Positions 1-6,210 are shown, counted from the first letter of the stretch. The stretch: DNA of 7,578 bases from JBDSGC01 sp046594105 (GCA_046594105.1 JBKJQB010000112.1:1-7578); one strand, 5' to 3'. Notes: generated by a model not told the origin, from the letters alone. A program made the numbers and translations.

Positions 1-228
1 GGTCGCGCCCTCCATGTCCTGCTTGACGCCCCAGAAGCCGTGCTCCGGTCCGAAGATGCGAACGAAGCGATCGTCGCCGGCGATCTCCTGCACGACGTCG
101 ATGGCACGGCGCAGGTCGTGGGTGACGGCAGCCTGATGAGAGAGCACGGCGACGCGCTTCCCCTGCAGCGGAGCAGGGTTGGCGGTAAGGTTCTCGATGC
201 CGAGGACGACAGGGGTTGGTTTGGTCAT
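1..228 (-). CDS. DUF1343 / NamZ-like exo-beta-N-acetylmuramidase, N-terminal fragment (runs off left edge)
   Basis: Reading the minus strand from the ATG at 228-226 gives 76 residues with no stop before the window edge, so only the N-terminus is visible. It begins MTKPTPVVLGIENL and continues with GKRVAVLSHQAAV (residues 23-35), DLRRAIDVV (38-46) and FGPEHGFWG (59-67). This order matches the start of DUF1343 proteins, where a 'G(I/L)..L' strand, 'GKRVGLLTNQTGV', 'TIDLL' and 'F.PEHG' follow one another. Characterised members (NamZ) remove N-acetylmuramic acid from the non-reducing end of peptidoglycan fragments. There is no signal peptide before the domain, so this copy appears cytoplasmic, unlike exported NamZ proteins. 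The start codon overlaps the stop of the upstream mog-family gene as ATGA, which implies translational coupling. Family assignment rests on about 76 residues; the catalytic part is outside the window. Confidence 0.75.
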   Translation of the reverse strand, partial: MTKPTPVVLGIENLTANPAPLQGKRVAVLSHQAAVTHDLRRAIDVVQEIAGDDRFVRIFGPEHGFWGVKQDMEGAT

Positions 229-710
229 GGATGGCGCTCCACGCGCTCTCCGGTGAGAAGCTCGAGCGCGTGGGGGATCAAGTGCAGGATCGCTTCCAGA
301 TTCTCACGCGCTCCGCGAACGCTGCCGGGCAGGTTGAGCACCAGCGCGCTGCCGAGCGTTGCAGCCTGCGCGCGGGACAGGGAGGCCATCGGAGTGGAGG
401 CCAGCGATCGCGCTCGCATCAACTCACCGAACCCGGGAATCACACGTTCGCACACGCGCATGGTGGCCTCGGGTGTGACATCGCGCGGGGCGATGCCGGT
501 CCCGCCCGTGGTGACGATGAGCCGCACGCCGCTGCCCGCCGCATCCGAGATGGCCGCTGCGATCGCTGCTTCGTCGTCAGGCACGATCACCACTGCGGAG
601 GTCTCGTATCCTTCCCGATTCAGGATCTCCACGACGGCCGGACCGGAGCGATCCTCGCGTTGACCCTGCGATGCAGCGTCGGAGCAGGTGATCACGTGCG
701 CGCGAGTCAT
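225..710 (-). CDS. MogA/MoaB-family molybdenum cofactor biosynthesis protein
   Basis: This encodes a 161-residue protein of the molybdopterin-binding fold that activates molybdopterin by adenylylation before metal insertion (MogA role), or its MoaB paralogue. Visible family motifs are the N-terminal strand with S10-D11, D20 followed by SGP, PDD at 44-46, the glycine loop TTGGTG at 67-72 running into RDVTPEAT (76-83), PGFGELMRARS (92-102), SRA (112-114) and LPGS (127-130). The frame stays open upstream to 944, but that extension lies antisense to queA. The MTRAHVITCSD start at 710 fits the family start, and the resulting length is usual for the family. No Shine-Dalgarno is visible; a TACAAT box at 722-717 would place transcription start almost on the ATG. 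The gene overlaps the DUF1343 gene by 4 bp. Whether it is MogA or MoaB cannot be decided from sequence alone. Confidence 0.92.
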   Translation of the reverse strand: MTRAHVITCSDAASQGQREDRSGPAVVEILNREGYETSAVVIVPDDEAAIAAAISDAAGSGVRLIVTTGGTGIAPRDVTPEATMRVCERVIPGFGELMRARSLASTPMASLSRAQAATLGSALVLNLPGSVRGARENLEAILHLIPHALELLTGERVERHP

Positions 711-759
711 CGGGGTATTGTAAGTTGCCGCTGACGTCCCTCTGGCGGCGTCTCCATCC
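711..759. promoter_or_regulatory. 49-bp divergent promoter region between mog-family gene and queA
   Basis: The start codons of the two divergent genes are separated by 49 bp. The sequence GTATTGTAAG at 715-724 contains a minus-strand TACAAT (722-717), a good -10 match, and on the plus strand an overlapping weaker TATTGT (716-721). No convincing -35 hexamer is present at 16-18 bp on either side. From the minus-strand box transcription would start near 710, giving a leaderless mog transcript. From the plus-strand box queA would have a leader of about 30 nt that lacks a strong Shine-Dalgarno. The location and -10 match are seen directly; promoter activity is inferred. Confidence 0.4.
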
Positions 760-1800
760 ATGCTGCGATCCGACTTCGCGTACCTGCTCCCGCCCGAGCT
801 CATCGCGCAACAACCGCGTGCGCGAGGGGCGTCACGCATGATGGTGGTCGCGCCGGGCGACGGGCCGCCTGTCCTCGAGCACGAGCGCTTCGCCAGCATC
901 GCGCAGTTTCTCGACCCGTCCGATCTGCTGGTGCTGAATGACACGCGCGTGATCCCGGCGCGCCTCTACGCAAAGCCGAAGGGAACGATGACCCGTCGCA
1001 TCGAGCTGCTCCTGACGCGCCAGCTGGACGGCGAAACGTGGGAGGCCTGGTGCAAGCCGGCCAAGCGGGTCAAGGCGGGCGACGAGCTGCAGTTCTCCGA
1101 TCGCCTGTCGGCGCGGGTCCTAGAAAAATCGGAAGGGACGGTGACCGTCCGATTCCTCGGCGATCTCGACGAGATCGATCGCATCGGAGTGATGCCGTTG
1201 CCCCCCTACATCGCGCGGGAGCAACCGCAGGACAGCGATCGAGAGTCCTACCAGACCGTCTACGCCGCGGAGCGGGGAGCGATCGCCGCTCCCACGGCCG
1301 GCCTGCACTTTACGCAGGCGGTGCTGGACGAAATCTCGGCGCGAGGCGTGGAGATCGTGCCGATCACGCTGCATGTCGGAATCGGAACGTTCAAGCCGGT
1401 CCAGGTGGACGACGTGCGCGATCACCGGATGGACATCGAACGCTACGAGATCAGCGAAGCCGCGGCAGCGAGTCTGAACCGGGCCCGTGCGGAAAGTCGC
1501 AAGGTCGTCGCAGTGGGCACCACCTCGGTGCGCACGCTGGAGAGCGCCATCGATCCAGCGGGACGCTTTTCGCCCGGTCGCGGCGAGACCGCGATCTTCA
1601 TCACGCCCGGATTCGAGTTCCGCGTCGTCGATCGGATGCTGACCAACTTCCACCTGCCGGAGTCGACGCTCATCATGCTAGTGTCCGCCTTCGCCGGGCC
1701 TCAAACCATCCGCACTGCTTACGACGAAGCGATCCGCGACCGATACCAGTTTTACAGTTACGGCGACTGCATGCTCCTTCGCAACCGCGGCCACTGGTGA
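760..1800 (+). CDS. queA: S-adenosylmethionine:tRNA ribosyltransferase-isomerase QueA
   Basis: QueA transfers and isomerises the ribosyl group of S-adenosylmethionine onto 7-aminomethyl-7-deazaguanine at tRNA position 34, giving epoxyqueuosine in the queuosine pathway; it acts in the cytoplasm. The 346-residue product is full length for the family and carries its signature blocks in order: the N-terminal SDFAYLLPPELIAQQP, LNDTRVIPARL (59-69), MPLPPYI (145-151), YQTVYA (164-169), GAIAAPTAGLHFT (173-185), LHVGIGTFKPV (204-214), GTTSVRTLES (253-262), TNFHLPESTL (295-304) and YSYGDCMLL (332-340). The ATG at 760 puts the family N-terminus at residue 1. No strong Shine-Dalgarno precedes it, only a GGCGG about 11 nt upstream. 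No other queuosine genes (tgt, queC-G) are in the window. The identification is secure. Confidence 0.98.
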   Translation: MLRSDFAYLLPPELIAQQPRARGASRMMVVAPGDGPPVLEHERFASIAQFLDPSDLLVLNDTRVIPARLYAKPKGTMTRRIELLLTRQLDGETWEAWCKPAKRVKAGDELQFSDRLSARVLEKSEGTVTVRFLGDLDEIDRIGVMPLPPYIAREQPQDSDRESYQTVYAAERGAIAAPTAGLHFTQAVLDEISARGVEIVPITLHVGIGTFKPVQVDDVRDHRMDIERYEISEAAAASLNRARAESRKVVAVGTTSVRTLESAIDPAGRFSPGRGETAIFITPGFEFRVVDRMLTNFHLPESTLIMLVSAFAGPQTIRTAYDEAIRDRYQFYSYGDCMLLRNRGHW

Positions 1801-1858
1801 CCGCCCTCTGATCGTCGTCCGATCTCCATACCGGTCCGAGCGGACCGAAAAGGAACCG
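1801..1858 (+). promoter_or_regulatory. Intergenic leader with two short hairpins and Shine-Dalgarno before the propeller/amidohydrolase gene
   Basis: Two short perfect hairpins lie between the queA stop and the next start. The first is GATCG (1810-1814), loop TCGTC, CGATC (1820-1824). The second is CGGTCC (1832-1837), loop GAGC, GGACCG (1842-1847). The second ends one base before an A/G-rich Shine-Dalgarno (AAGGA, 1850-1854) that stands 4 nt from the ATG. Neither hairpin is followed by a T-run on the plus strand, so neither is a classical intrinsic terminator. They could be a weak attenuator, an mRNA stability element or a modulator of ribosome access. The gap is short enough for read-through from queA; no convincing internal promoter was seen. 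Confidence 0.4.
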
Positions 1859-4800
1859 ATGAAACGTCAAGCCATCCACCTGCTCGCCCTGGCCTTCCTC
1901 CTCCTCCCGAACATCGGCATCGCGCAGACGCCTCCTCCCGCTCCCCCCGCCGAGGGCAAGAAGGTCGAGCCGAAAAAACCGGAGAAGGCGGAGCAGGAGC
2001 CCCGACCACTCCAGCAGGAGGAGCAGAAGCAGCAGTCGCAGCGCAAGGACGCGCCTCCCGTTCCACCACCGGTCGCCGCGAATCCACCCTCGCCTGATCC
2101 GATCCATGTCGAAGGCGCCAGCGAGAAGAAAGAACCAAAGTGGGACGTGGCCAACCCGCCCGGCCCTCATTCCGACGCGCCGCTCGACGTAACGCAGGGC
2201 ACCTGGATGTCTCTCGACGTCAGCCCGGACGGGAAAGAGATCGCCTTCGATCTTCTGGGCGATCTCTACACGATTCCCATCGGCGGCGGCGAGGCGAAGG
2301 AGTTGACCCGAGGTGTTCCCTGGGACATGCAGCCGCGCTACAGCCCGGATGGAAAGTGGATCGCCTTCACCAGCGATCGCGCCGGTGGCGACAATATCTG
2401 GACCGTTCGTCGCGATGGCTCCGATCCGAAGCAGGTCACCAAGGAAACCTTCCGCCTGGTGAATCAGCCGTCCTGGTCGCCGGACAGCCAATTCCTCGTC
2501 GTTCGCAAGCACTTCACCGCGGAGCGATCCCTCGGTGCCGGCGAGATGTGGCTCTACCACCGCGGTGGCGGCGACGGGCTGCAGATGACCAAGAAGCGGA
2601 CCGACCAGAAGGACAGCGGCGAGCCGGCCTTCTCGCCGGACGGCCGCTATCTTTACTTCAGCGATGACACCACCTCGGGCTCGATCTTTTTGTACAACAA
2701 GGATCCCAACGGCCAGATCTACGTGATCCAGCGCCTCGACCGGCAGACCGGAGAGATCGAAGCCTTCGTCACTGGACCAGGCGGCTCGGTCCGGCCGACG
2801 CCATCACCTGACGGAAAGTCCCTGGCGTTCGTGCGGCGGGTCCGCTACAAGTCGACGCTGTTCGTTCTTGACCTCGAGTCGGGGAAAGAGACCCCGCTGT
2901 TCGACGGTCTCGATCGCGATCTACAGGAGACGTGGGCCATTCACGGCGTCTATCCCTCCATGGCCTGGACTCCCGACAATCGGTCGATCGTTTTCTGGGC
3001 CGGTGGTCACATGCAGCGCGTCGATGTGGCTACCAGGCAGGTCAGCACCATCCCCTTCCACGTGCGCTCGACCCGGCAGGTCACCGAAGCGGTACGGTCG
3101 CCGATTGCGGTGGCGCCGTCGGAGTTTGCGGTGAAGATGCTGCGCTGGGTGACGGTGTCGCCCCGAGGCAACCAGGTCGTCTATCAGGCCCTGGGATACC
3201 TGTACGTTCGCGAGCTTCCGGACGGGACGCCACGTCGCCTGACGAAACAGACCGACGCGTTCGAGTTCTATCCCGCCTGGTCGCGTGACGGCCGGTCGAT
3301 CGTGTACACGACGTGGAGCGACCGAAACTTCGGAACGATTCGCATCGCGCCCGCCGCGGGTGGAGAAGGGCGGGTGGTCACCGAAAAGCCAGGCGATTAT
3401 CTGGAGCCGGCGTTTTCTCCCGATGGTACGAAGGTGGTCTACCGCACCAGCAGCGACGGCTACCTGCGCTCTGCTGTGTGGGCACGCGAAGCAGGAATCT
3501 TCGTGGTGCCTTCCGGCGGCGGTCCTTCGAAACTGGTCACCAGGAAAGGAGCCTCGCCTCATTTCGGCGCTTCGAACGACCGGGTGTTCTTCATGACGTT
3601 CGAAGATGAGGGCAAGCGCGCGCTGCGCAGCATCGCCCTCGATCGCACCGACGAGCGCACCCATCTCATGTCCGCGTTCGCCACGGAGATCCTGGTCTCG
3701 CCGGACGAGAAGTGGGTGGCCTTTCGCGAGAAGTTCAACGCCTACATCGCGCCGTTCGTGGTCACCGGCAAGACCATCGACATCGGCCCGGAAGCGAAGT
3801 CGCTGCCTCAGGCAAAGGTGAGCAAAGAGGCGGGAGAGTCGCTGCATTGGTCGGGCGACGCGTCGCGTCTGTGGTGGTCGCTGGGGCCGGAGTTGTTCTC
3901 CCGCGACCTGAAGGACTCCTTCGCCTTCCTCGCCGGCGCTCCGGAGAAACTTCCCGACCCGCCAGCGACGGGAAGGAACATCGGGTTCATCCGGGCGTAC
4001 GACGTCCCCTCGGGACGCCTGGCACTCAGCGGCGCGCGGATCATCACAGCGCGCGGTGATGAGGTCATCGCCGACGGCGTGGTGGTGGTGGACGGAAATC
4101 GCATTGTGTCGGTGGGCCCTCGCTGCGGTGCCCCGTCATCCGGAACGTGCGTGCAGATCCCCTCCGGAGTGACCACGCTGGACGTCACCGGCAAGACGAT
4201 CATGCCGGGCCTCATCGACGCCCACTGGCACGGTCCGATGGGTTCGGACCAGATCACGCCGCAGCAGAGCTGGGTGAATTTCGCGGCGCTCGGCTTCGGC
4301 GTGACCACCATCCACGATCCGTCGAACGATACGGGCGAGATTTTCGCTGCGAGCGAGCTGGCCAAAGCCGGGCTGATCGTCGGGCCGCGCATCTTCTCTA
4401 CCGGGACGATCCTCTACGGCGCGAAGGCGCCGTTCAAGGTCGACATCAGCAGTCTGGAGGACGCGTTGTTCCACCTGCGGCGCATGAAAGCGGTGGGCGC
4501 CTTCAGCGTGAAGAGTTACAACCAGCCGCGCCGCGATCAGCGACAGCAGATCGTGGAAGCGGCCCGTCAGCTCAACATGATGGTGGTTCCCGAAGGCGGG
4601 TCGCTGTTCGAACACAACATGACCATGGTGGTGGATGGCCACACCGGAGTGGAGCACTCCATTCCGCTGGCTCACGTGTATGACGACGTGGAGCAGCTGT
4701 GGTCGAAAACGAAGGTGGGCTACACGCCGACACTGATCGTGGGCTACGGCGGACTGTGGGGCGAGAACTACTGGTACGCCAAAACGAATGTGTGGGAGGA

Positions 4801-5320
4801 CGCGCGCCTGCTGTCGTTCGTTCCGCGGCGGGTGATCGATTCGCGAGCGCGACGGCGGACCCTGGCGCCCGAGGACGAGTGGAATCACATCGACAACGCG
4901 CGCATGGCCAGGCGGCTCAATGATGCAGGGGTCAGCGTGCAGCTGGGCGCTCACGGACAGCGCGAGGGTCTGGGGGCGCACTGGGAGCTCTGGATGTTCG
5001 TACAGGGCGGGATGTCGCCGCTGCAGGCCATCCGCGCGGCCACCATCAACGGCGCCCGTTACCTGGGGCTCGATGGCGACATCGGTTCTCTGGAGCCGGG
5101 CAAGCTGGCCGACCTCATCGTGCTCGACGCCAACCCGCTGGACAACATCCGCAACAGCGAACAGGTTCGCTACACCGTCATCAATGGGCGCATCTTCGAT
5201 GCCGCCACGATGAATGAGATCGGCAATCACCCGCGCACCCGGGAGAAGTTTTACTTTCAGATCGAGGGCAATGAAGCCTGGGGCCGGGCGACGGCGACGG
5301 CGGCGGACGGAGAGCACTGA
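1859..5320 (+). CDS. Secreted TolB/PD40 beta-propeller protein with C-terminal amidohydrolase domain
   Basis: This encodes 1153 residues in four parts. Residues 1-22 are a signal peptide (KR, hydrophobic core, likely cut after GIA at 20-22). Residues 23-95 are a Pro/Gln/Lys/Glu-rich linker. Residues about 105-690 hold roughly eleven PD40/TolB-like blade motifs of the SPDG..IAF type, at about 121, 161, 206, 258, 315, 370, 433, 474, 519, 613 and 664. Residues about 720-1135 are an imidazolonepropionase-like amidohydrolase: LSGARIIT, GKTIMPGLIDAHWHG with H789/H791, K885 in FSVKSY, H928/H933 in DGHTGVEHS, GAHGQ with H1032, and the closing GSLEPGKLADLIVLDANPL. The protein is presumably periplasmic or extracellular and hydrolyses an amide, ester or peptide-like bond, perhaps with the propeller gating the substrate; the substrate is unknown. 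The histidine where many relatives have the last aspartate ligand is notable. The start is supported by AAGGA 4 nt upstream. Confidence 0.93.
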   Translation: MKRQAIHLLALAFLLLPNIGIAQTPPPAPPAEGKKVEPKKPEKAEQEPRPLQQEEQKQQSQRKDAPPVPPPVAANPPSPDPIHVEGASEKKEPKWDVANPPGPHSDAPLDVTQGTWMSLDVSPDGKEIAFDLLGDLYTIPIGGGEAKELTRGVPWDMQPRYSPDGKWIAFTSDRAGGDNIWTVRRDGSDPKQVTKETFRLVNQPSWSPDSQFLVVRKHFTAERSLGAGEMWLYHRGGGDGLQMTKKRTDQKDSGEPAFSPDGRYLYFSDDTTSGSIFLYNKDPNGQIYVIQRLDRQTGEIEAFVTGPGGSVRPTPSPDGKSLAFVRRVRYKSTLFVLDLESGKETPLFDGLDRDLQETWAIHGVYPSMAWTPDNRSIVFWAGGHMQRVDVATRQVSTIPFHVRSTRQVTEAVRSPIAVAPSEFAVKMLRWVTVSPRGNQVVYQALGYLYVRELPDGTPRRLTKQTDAFEFYPAWSRDGRSIVYTTWSDRNFGTIRIAPAAGGEGRVVTEKPGDYLEPAFSPDGTKVVYRTSSDGYLRSAVWAREAGIFVVPSGGGPSKLVTRKGASPHFGASNDRVFFMTFEDEGKRALRSIALDRTDERTHLMSAFATEILVSPDEKWVAFREKFNAYIAPFVVTGKTIDIGPEAKSLPQAKVSKEAGESLHWSGDASRLWWSLGPELFSRDLKDSFAFLAGAPEKLPDPPATGRNIGFIRAYDVPSGRLALSGARIITARGDEVIADGVVVVDGNRIVSVGPRCGAPSSGTCVQIPSGVTTLDVTGKTIMPGLIDAHWHGPMGSDQITPQQSWVNFAALGFGVTTIHDPSNDTGEIFAASELAKAGLIVGPRIFSTGTILYGAKAPFKVDISSLEDALFHLRRMKAVGAFSVKSYNQPRRDQRQQIVEAARQLNMMVVPEGGSLFEHNMTMVVDGHTGVEHSIPLAHVYDDVEQLWSKTKVGYTPTLIVGYGGLWGENYWYAKTNVWEDARLLSFVPRRVIDSRARRRTLAPEDEWNHIDNARMARRLNDAGVSVQLGAHGQREGLGAHWELWMFVQGGMSPLQAIRAATINGARYLGLDGDIGSLEPGKLADLIVLDANPLDNIRNSEQVRYTVINGRIFDAATMNEIGNHPRTREKFYFQIEGNEAWGRATATAADGEH

Positions 5321-5430
5321 GCCGGCACGGCCGGCGCGCTGGTCGCCCAAGGCTCCGCCAGGATCACGCTCCAAGAAGTTCTGCCGTGCCGGCCTGGAGG
5401 GAATCTCCAAGATTTTCGGGGTCGCCGCAA
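5321..5430. terminator. Convergent intergenic region with inverted repeats, possible bidirectional terminator
   Basis: This 110-bp gap separates the stops of two converging genes. It holds an 11-bp perfect inverted repeat, GCCGGCACGGC at 5321-5331 and GCCGTGCCGGC at 5383-5393, starting at the first base after the plus-strand stop. Within the left arm a local hairpin is also possible (GCCGG 5321-5325, CCGGC 5331-5335). Further on, TGGAG (5395-5399) pairs with CTCCA (5405-5409) and is followed by AGATTTT, the only plus-strand stem with a short T-run. The inverted repeats are directly visible; a terminator role is inferred from the convergent position and is weak because T-tracts are poor. Confidence 0.35.
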
Positions 5431-5715
5431 TTACCAGTAGTCGGTGGTGACCTGGCAGTCACCCTTCACCACGGCCTGACAGGCCAGGCGCTCGTTCGCG
5501 GCGAACGTGAGGGAAGAGGCGACGCGCGACTCGATTGCGGTGGGAGGACTGAGGTTCTCCCACCCAGTAATCACTCGCACGCGGCATCGGGCGCAGACGC
5601 CGACGCCGCCGCAGGCATTGCCCAGTGGTGCCGCGGCGCGGCGGGCCGCGTCGAGGAGCGTCTCGTCCGGACGCATGGCCACAACGCAGTGCAGCGGCGG
5701 GAAATCGACCTTCAT
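5431..5715 (-). CDS. [2Fe-2S] ferredoxin, CX5CX2C type
   Basis: This encodes a 94-residue single-domain electron carrier. The cluster ligands are visible as C35, C41 and C44 in CGGVGVCARC and C79 in RLACQ. This is the CX5CX2C...C spacing of adrenodoxin/ISC-type ferredoxins and of the N-terminal domains of RACo-like (DUF4445) activators, rather than the CX4CX2C of plant photosynthetic ferredoxins. The N-terminal strands and DETLLDAARRAA helix precede the loop as expected, and the protein ends TDYW. The start at 5715 gives a normal domain; MSAM at 5724 is an alternative 3 residues longer, and neither has a strong Shine-Dalgarno. The frame stays open far upstream to 6219, but that part is antisense to the next gene and contributes nothing to the domain. 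No reductase or oxygenase partner is adjacent, so its redox partner is unknown. Confidence 0.93.
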   Translation of the reverse strand: MKVDFPPLHCVVAMRPDETLLDAARRAAAPLGNACGGVGVCARCRVRVITGWENLSPPTAIESRVASSLTFAANERLACQAVVKGDCQVTTDYW

Positions 5716-5782
5716 GGCCGACATTCTCTGCCGGTTCCACAGAATCTTCACGCGGTGTTCACGAAAAGTTCGCGGGCGGGGG

Positions 5783-5834
5783 GGAAACTTCAGTCTGTTG
5801 TGGCCGTCTATAGGTGCAGACACATAAGCGGAGG
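5783..5834 (+). promoter_or_regulatory. ECF-sigma-like promoter and Shine-Dalgarno for the 111-residue gene
   Basis: In the 123-bp divergent gap, GGAAAC (5783-5788) and CGTC (5805-5808) are separated by 16 bp. This is the arrangement of promoters read by extracytoplasmic-function sigma factors, where a -35 element built on AAC and a -10 of CGTC/CGTA are typical. A sigma-70 reading is also possible with TATAGG (5809-5814), but no matching -35 hexamer is present. Transcription would start near 5816, leaving a leader of a little over 20 nt that ends in GGAGG (5830-5834), 4 nt before the ATG. A run of seven G (5778-5784) borders the upstream side. The elements are visible; the sigma class is inferred. 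Confidence 0.4.
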
Positions 5835-5838
5835 TTTT

Positions 5839-6174
5839 ATGAGCAGGGTTACCTTGAATCTGGATGAGAAGAAACTGGCCGAGTTGATCGTGAGCGGAGT
5901 GGGTGCGGATGCCGTCCGTGTCTGCAGCGACGATCGGGACAGTCTCCGGTTCGCGGTGGCCTCTCCCGACTTGAGGCTGCGATCGGTGGTCCTGGGCCGC
6001 GCCGCGCTGCGTCGGTTGCTCGGCGATCCCGCGGTCCTGGTCAAGATCGAGTATCTCCAGCGCGAGCTGCATCTGGCGGCCACCCAGCGGACGGAGTACT
6101 CGTACCCCGGAAAGCGGGTCGCACCGGCCTGCCCGCCGGCGGAGCCCACCCGACGCCTGGCTCGGGTTCGTTGA
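5839..6174 (+). CDS. Hypothetical 111-residue basic protein
   Basis: I do not recognise this protein. It starts MSRVTLNLDEKKLAELI behind a clear GGAGG Shine-Dalgarno. It has no signal peptide or membrane segment, so it is probably cytoplasmic. The pattern suggests a small alpha/beta domain: an N-terminal amphipathic stretch (8-20), strands near 25-29, 36-41 and 48-52, then a helix RAALRRLLGD (54-63) and another around VKIEYLQRELHLAATQRTE (68-86). The last 20 or so residues are Pro/Arg-rich and probably disordered. Charge is basic overall (20 Lys/Arg against 13 Asp/Glu). It has two cysteines, C29 and C98, with no obvious metal motif. It diverges from the ferredoxin gene and lies 77 bp before the AsnC regulator, separated from it by a palindrome, so cotranscription is uncertain. 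Its reality is supported by the Shine-Dalgarno and promoter-like sequence, not by homology. Confidence 0.75.
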   Translation: MSRVTLNLDEKKLAELIVSGVGADAVRVCSDDRDSLRFAVASPDLRLRSVVLGRAALRRLLGDPAVLVKIEYLQRELHLAATQRTEYSYPGKRVAPACPPAEPTRRLARVR

Positions 6175-6193
6175 CCCCTCCAAGGCCACGCAG

Positions 6194-6208
6194 CGGTCGA
6201 ATCGACCG
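6194..6208. repeat. 15-bp perfect palindrome: hairpin or regulator operator
   Basis: CGGTCGAATCGACCG is a perfect dyad about the central A at 6201. As RNA it would form a 6-bp stem (CGGTCG/CGACCG) with an AAT loop. It lies 19 bp after the stop of the 111-residue gene and 43 bp before the AsnC-family start. It is not followed by a T-run, so it is a poor intrinsic terminator. A DNA operator for the adjacent regulator is the alternative. Confidence 0.4.
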
Positions 6209-6210
6209 GT

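Noticed and set aside
688..698. GTGATCAC and CACGTG palindromes inside the start of the mog-family gene
   Set aside because: They are short, within conserved coding sequence and easily expected by chance; no promoter element fits them.
40..734. Two plus-strand open frames over the DUF1343 and mog genes
   Set aside because: Both are antisense to genes with clear motifs and have no ribosome site or family features.
711..944. 78-residue N-terminal extension of the mog-family frame
   Set aside because: It lies antisense to queA, has Ser/Arg-rich shadow composition, and the family N-terminus fits the ATG at 710.
2221..2370. Near-identical DNA segments exactly 120 bp apart (2221 and 2341, starting CAGCCCGGA)
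   Set aside because: They encode successive SPDGK..IAF propeller blades 40 residues apart, so this is protein repetition, not a DNA repeat element or CRISPR.
1673..2560. 295-codon minus-strand open frame opposite the end of queA and the start of the large gene
   Set aside because: It crosses two well supported genes, has Leu/Arg/Gly-rich low-complexity composition in the complement of the Pro/Gln linker, and shows no domain motif.
4136..5410. 424-codon minus-strand open frame opposite the amidohydrolase domain
   Set aside because: It is His/Arg/Pro-rich with no recognisable motif and fully antisense to conserved catalytic sequence; it is a shadow frame.
5778..5784. Run of seven G as a possible G-quadruplex or slippage tract
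   Set aside because: Only one additional GGG lies nearby (5774-5776), too few tracts for a four-tract quadruplex, and the run is outside coding sequence.
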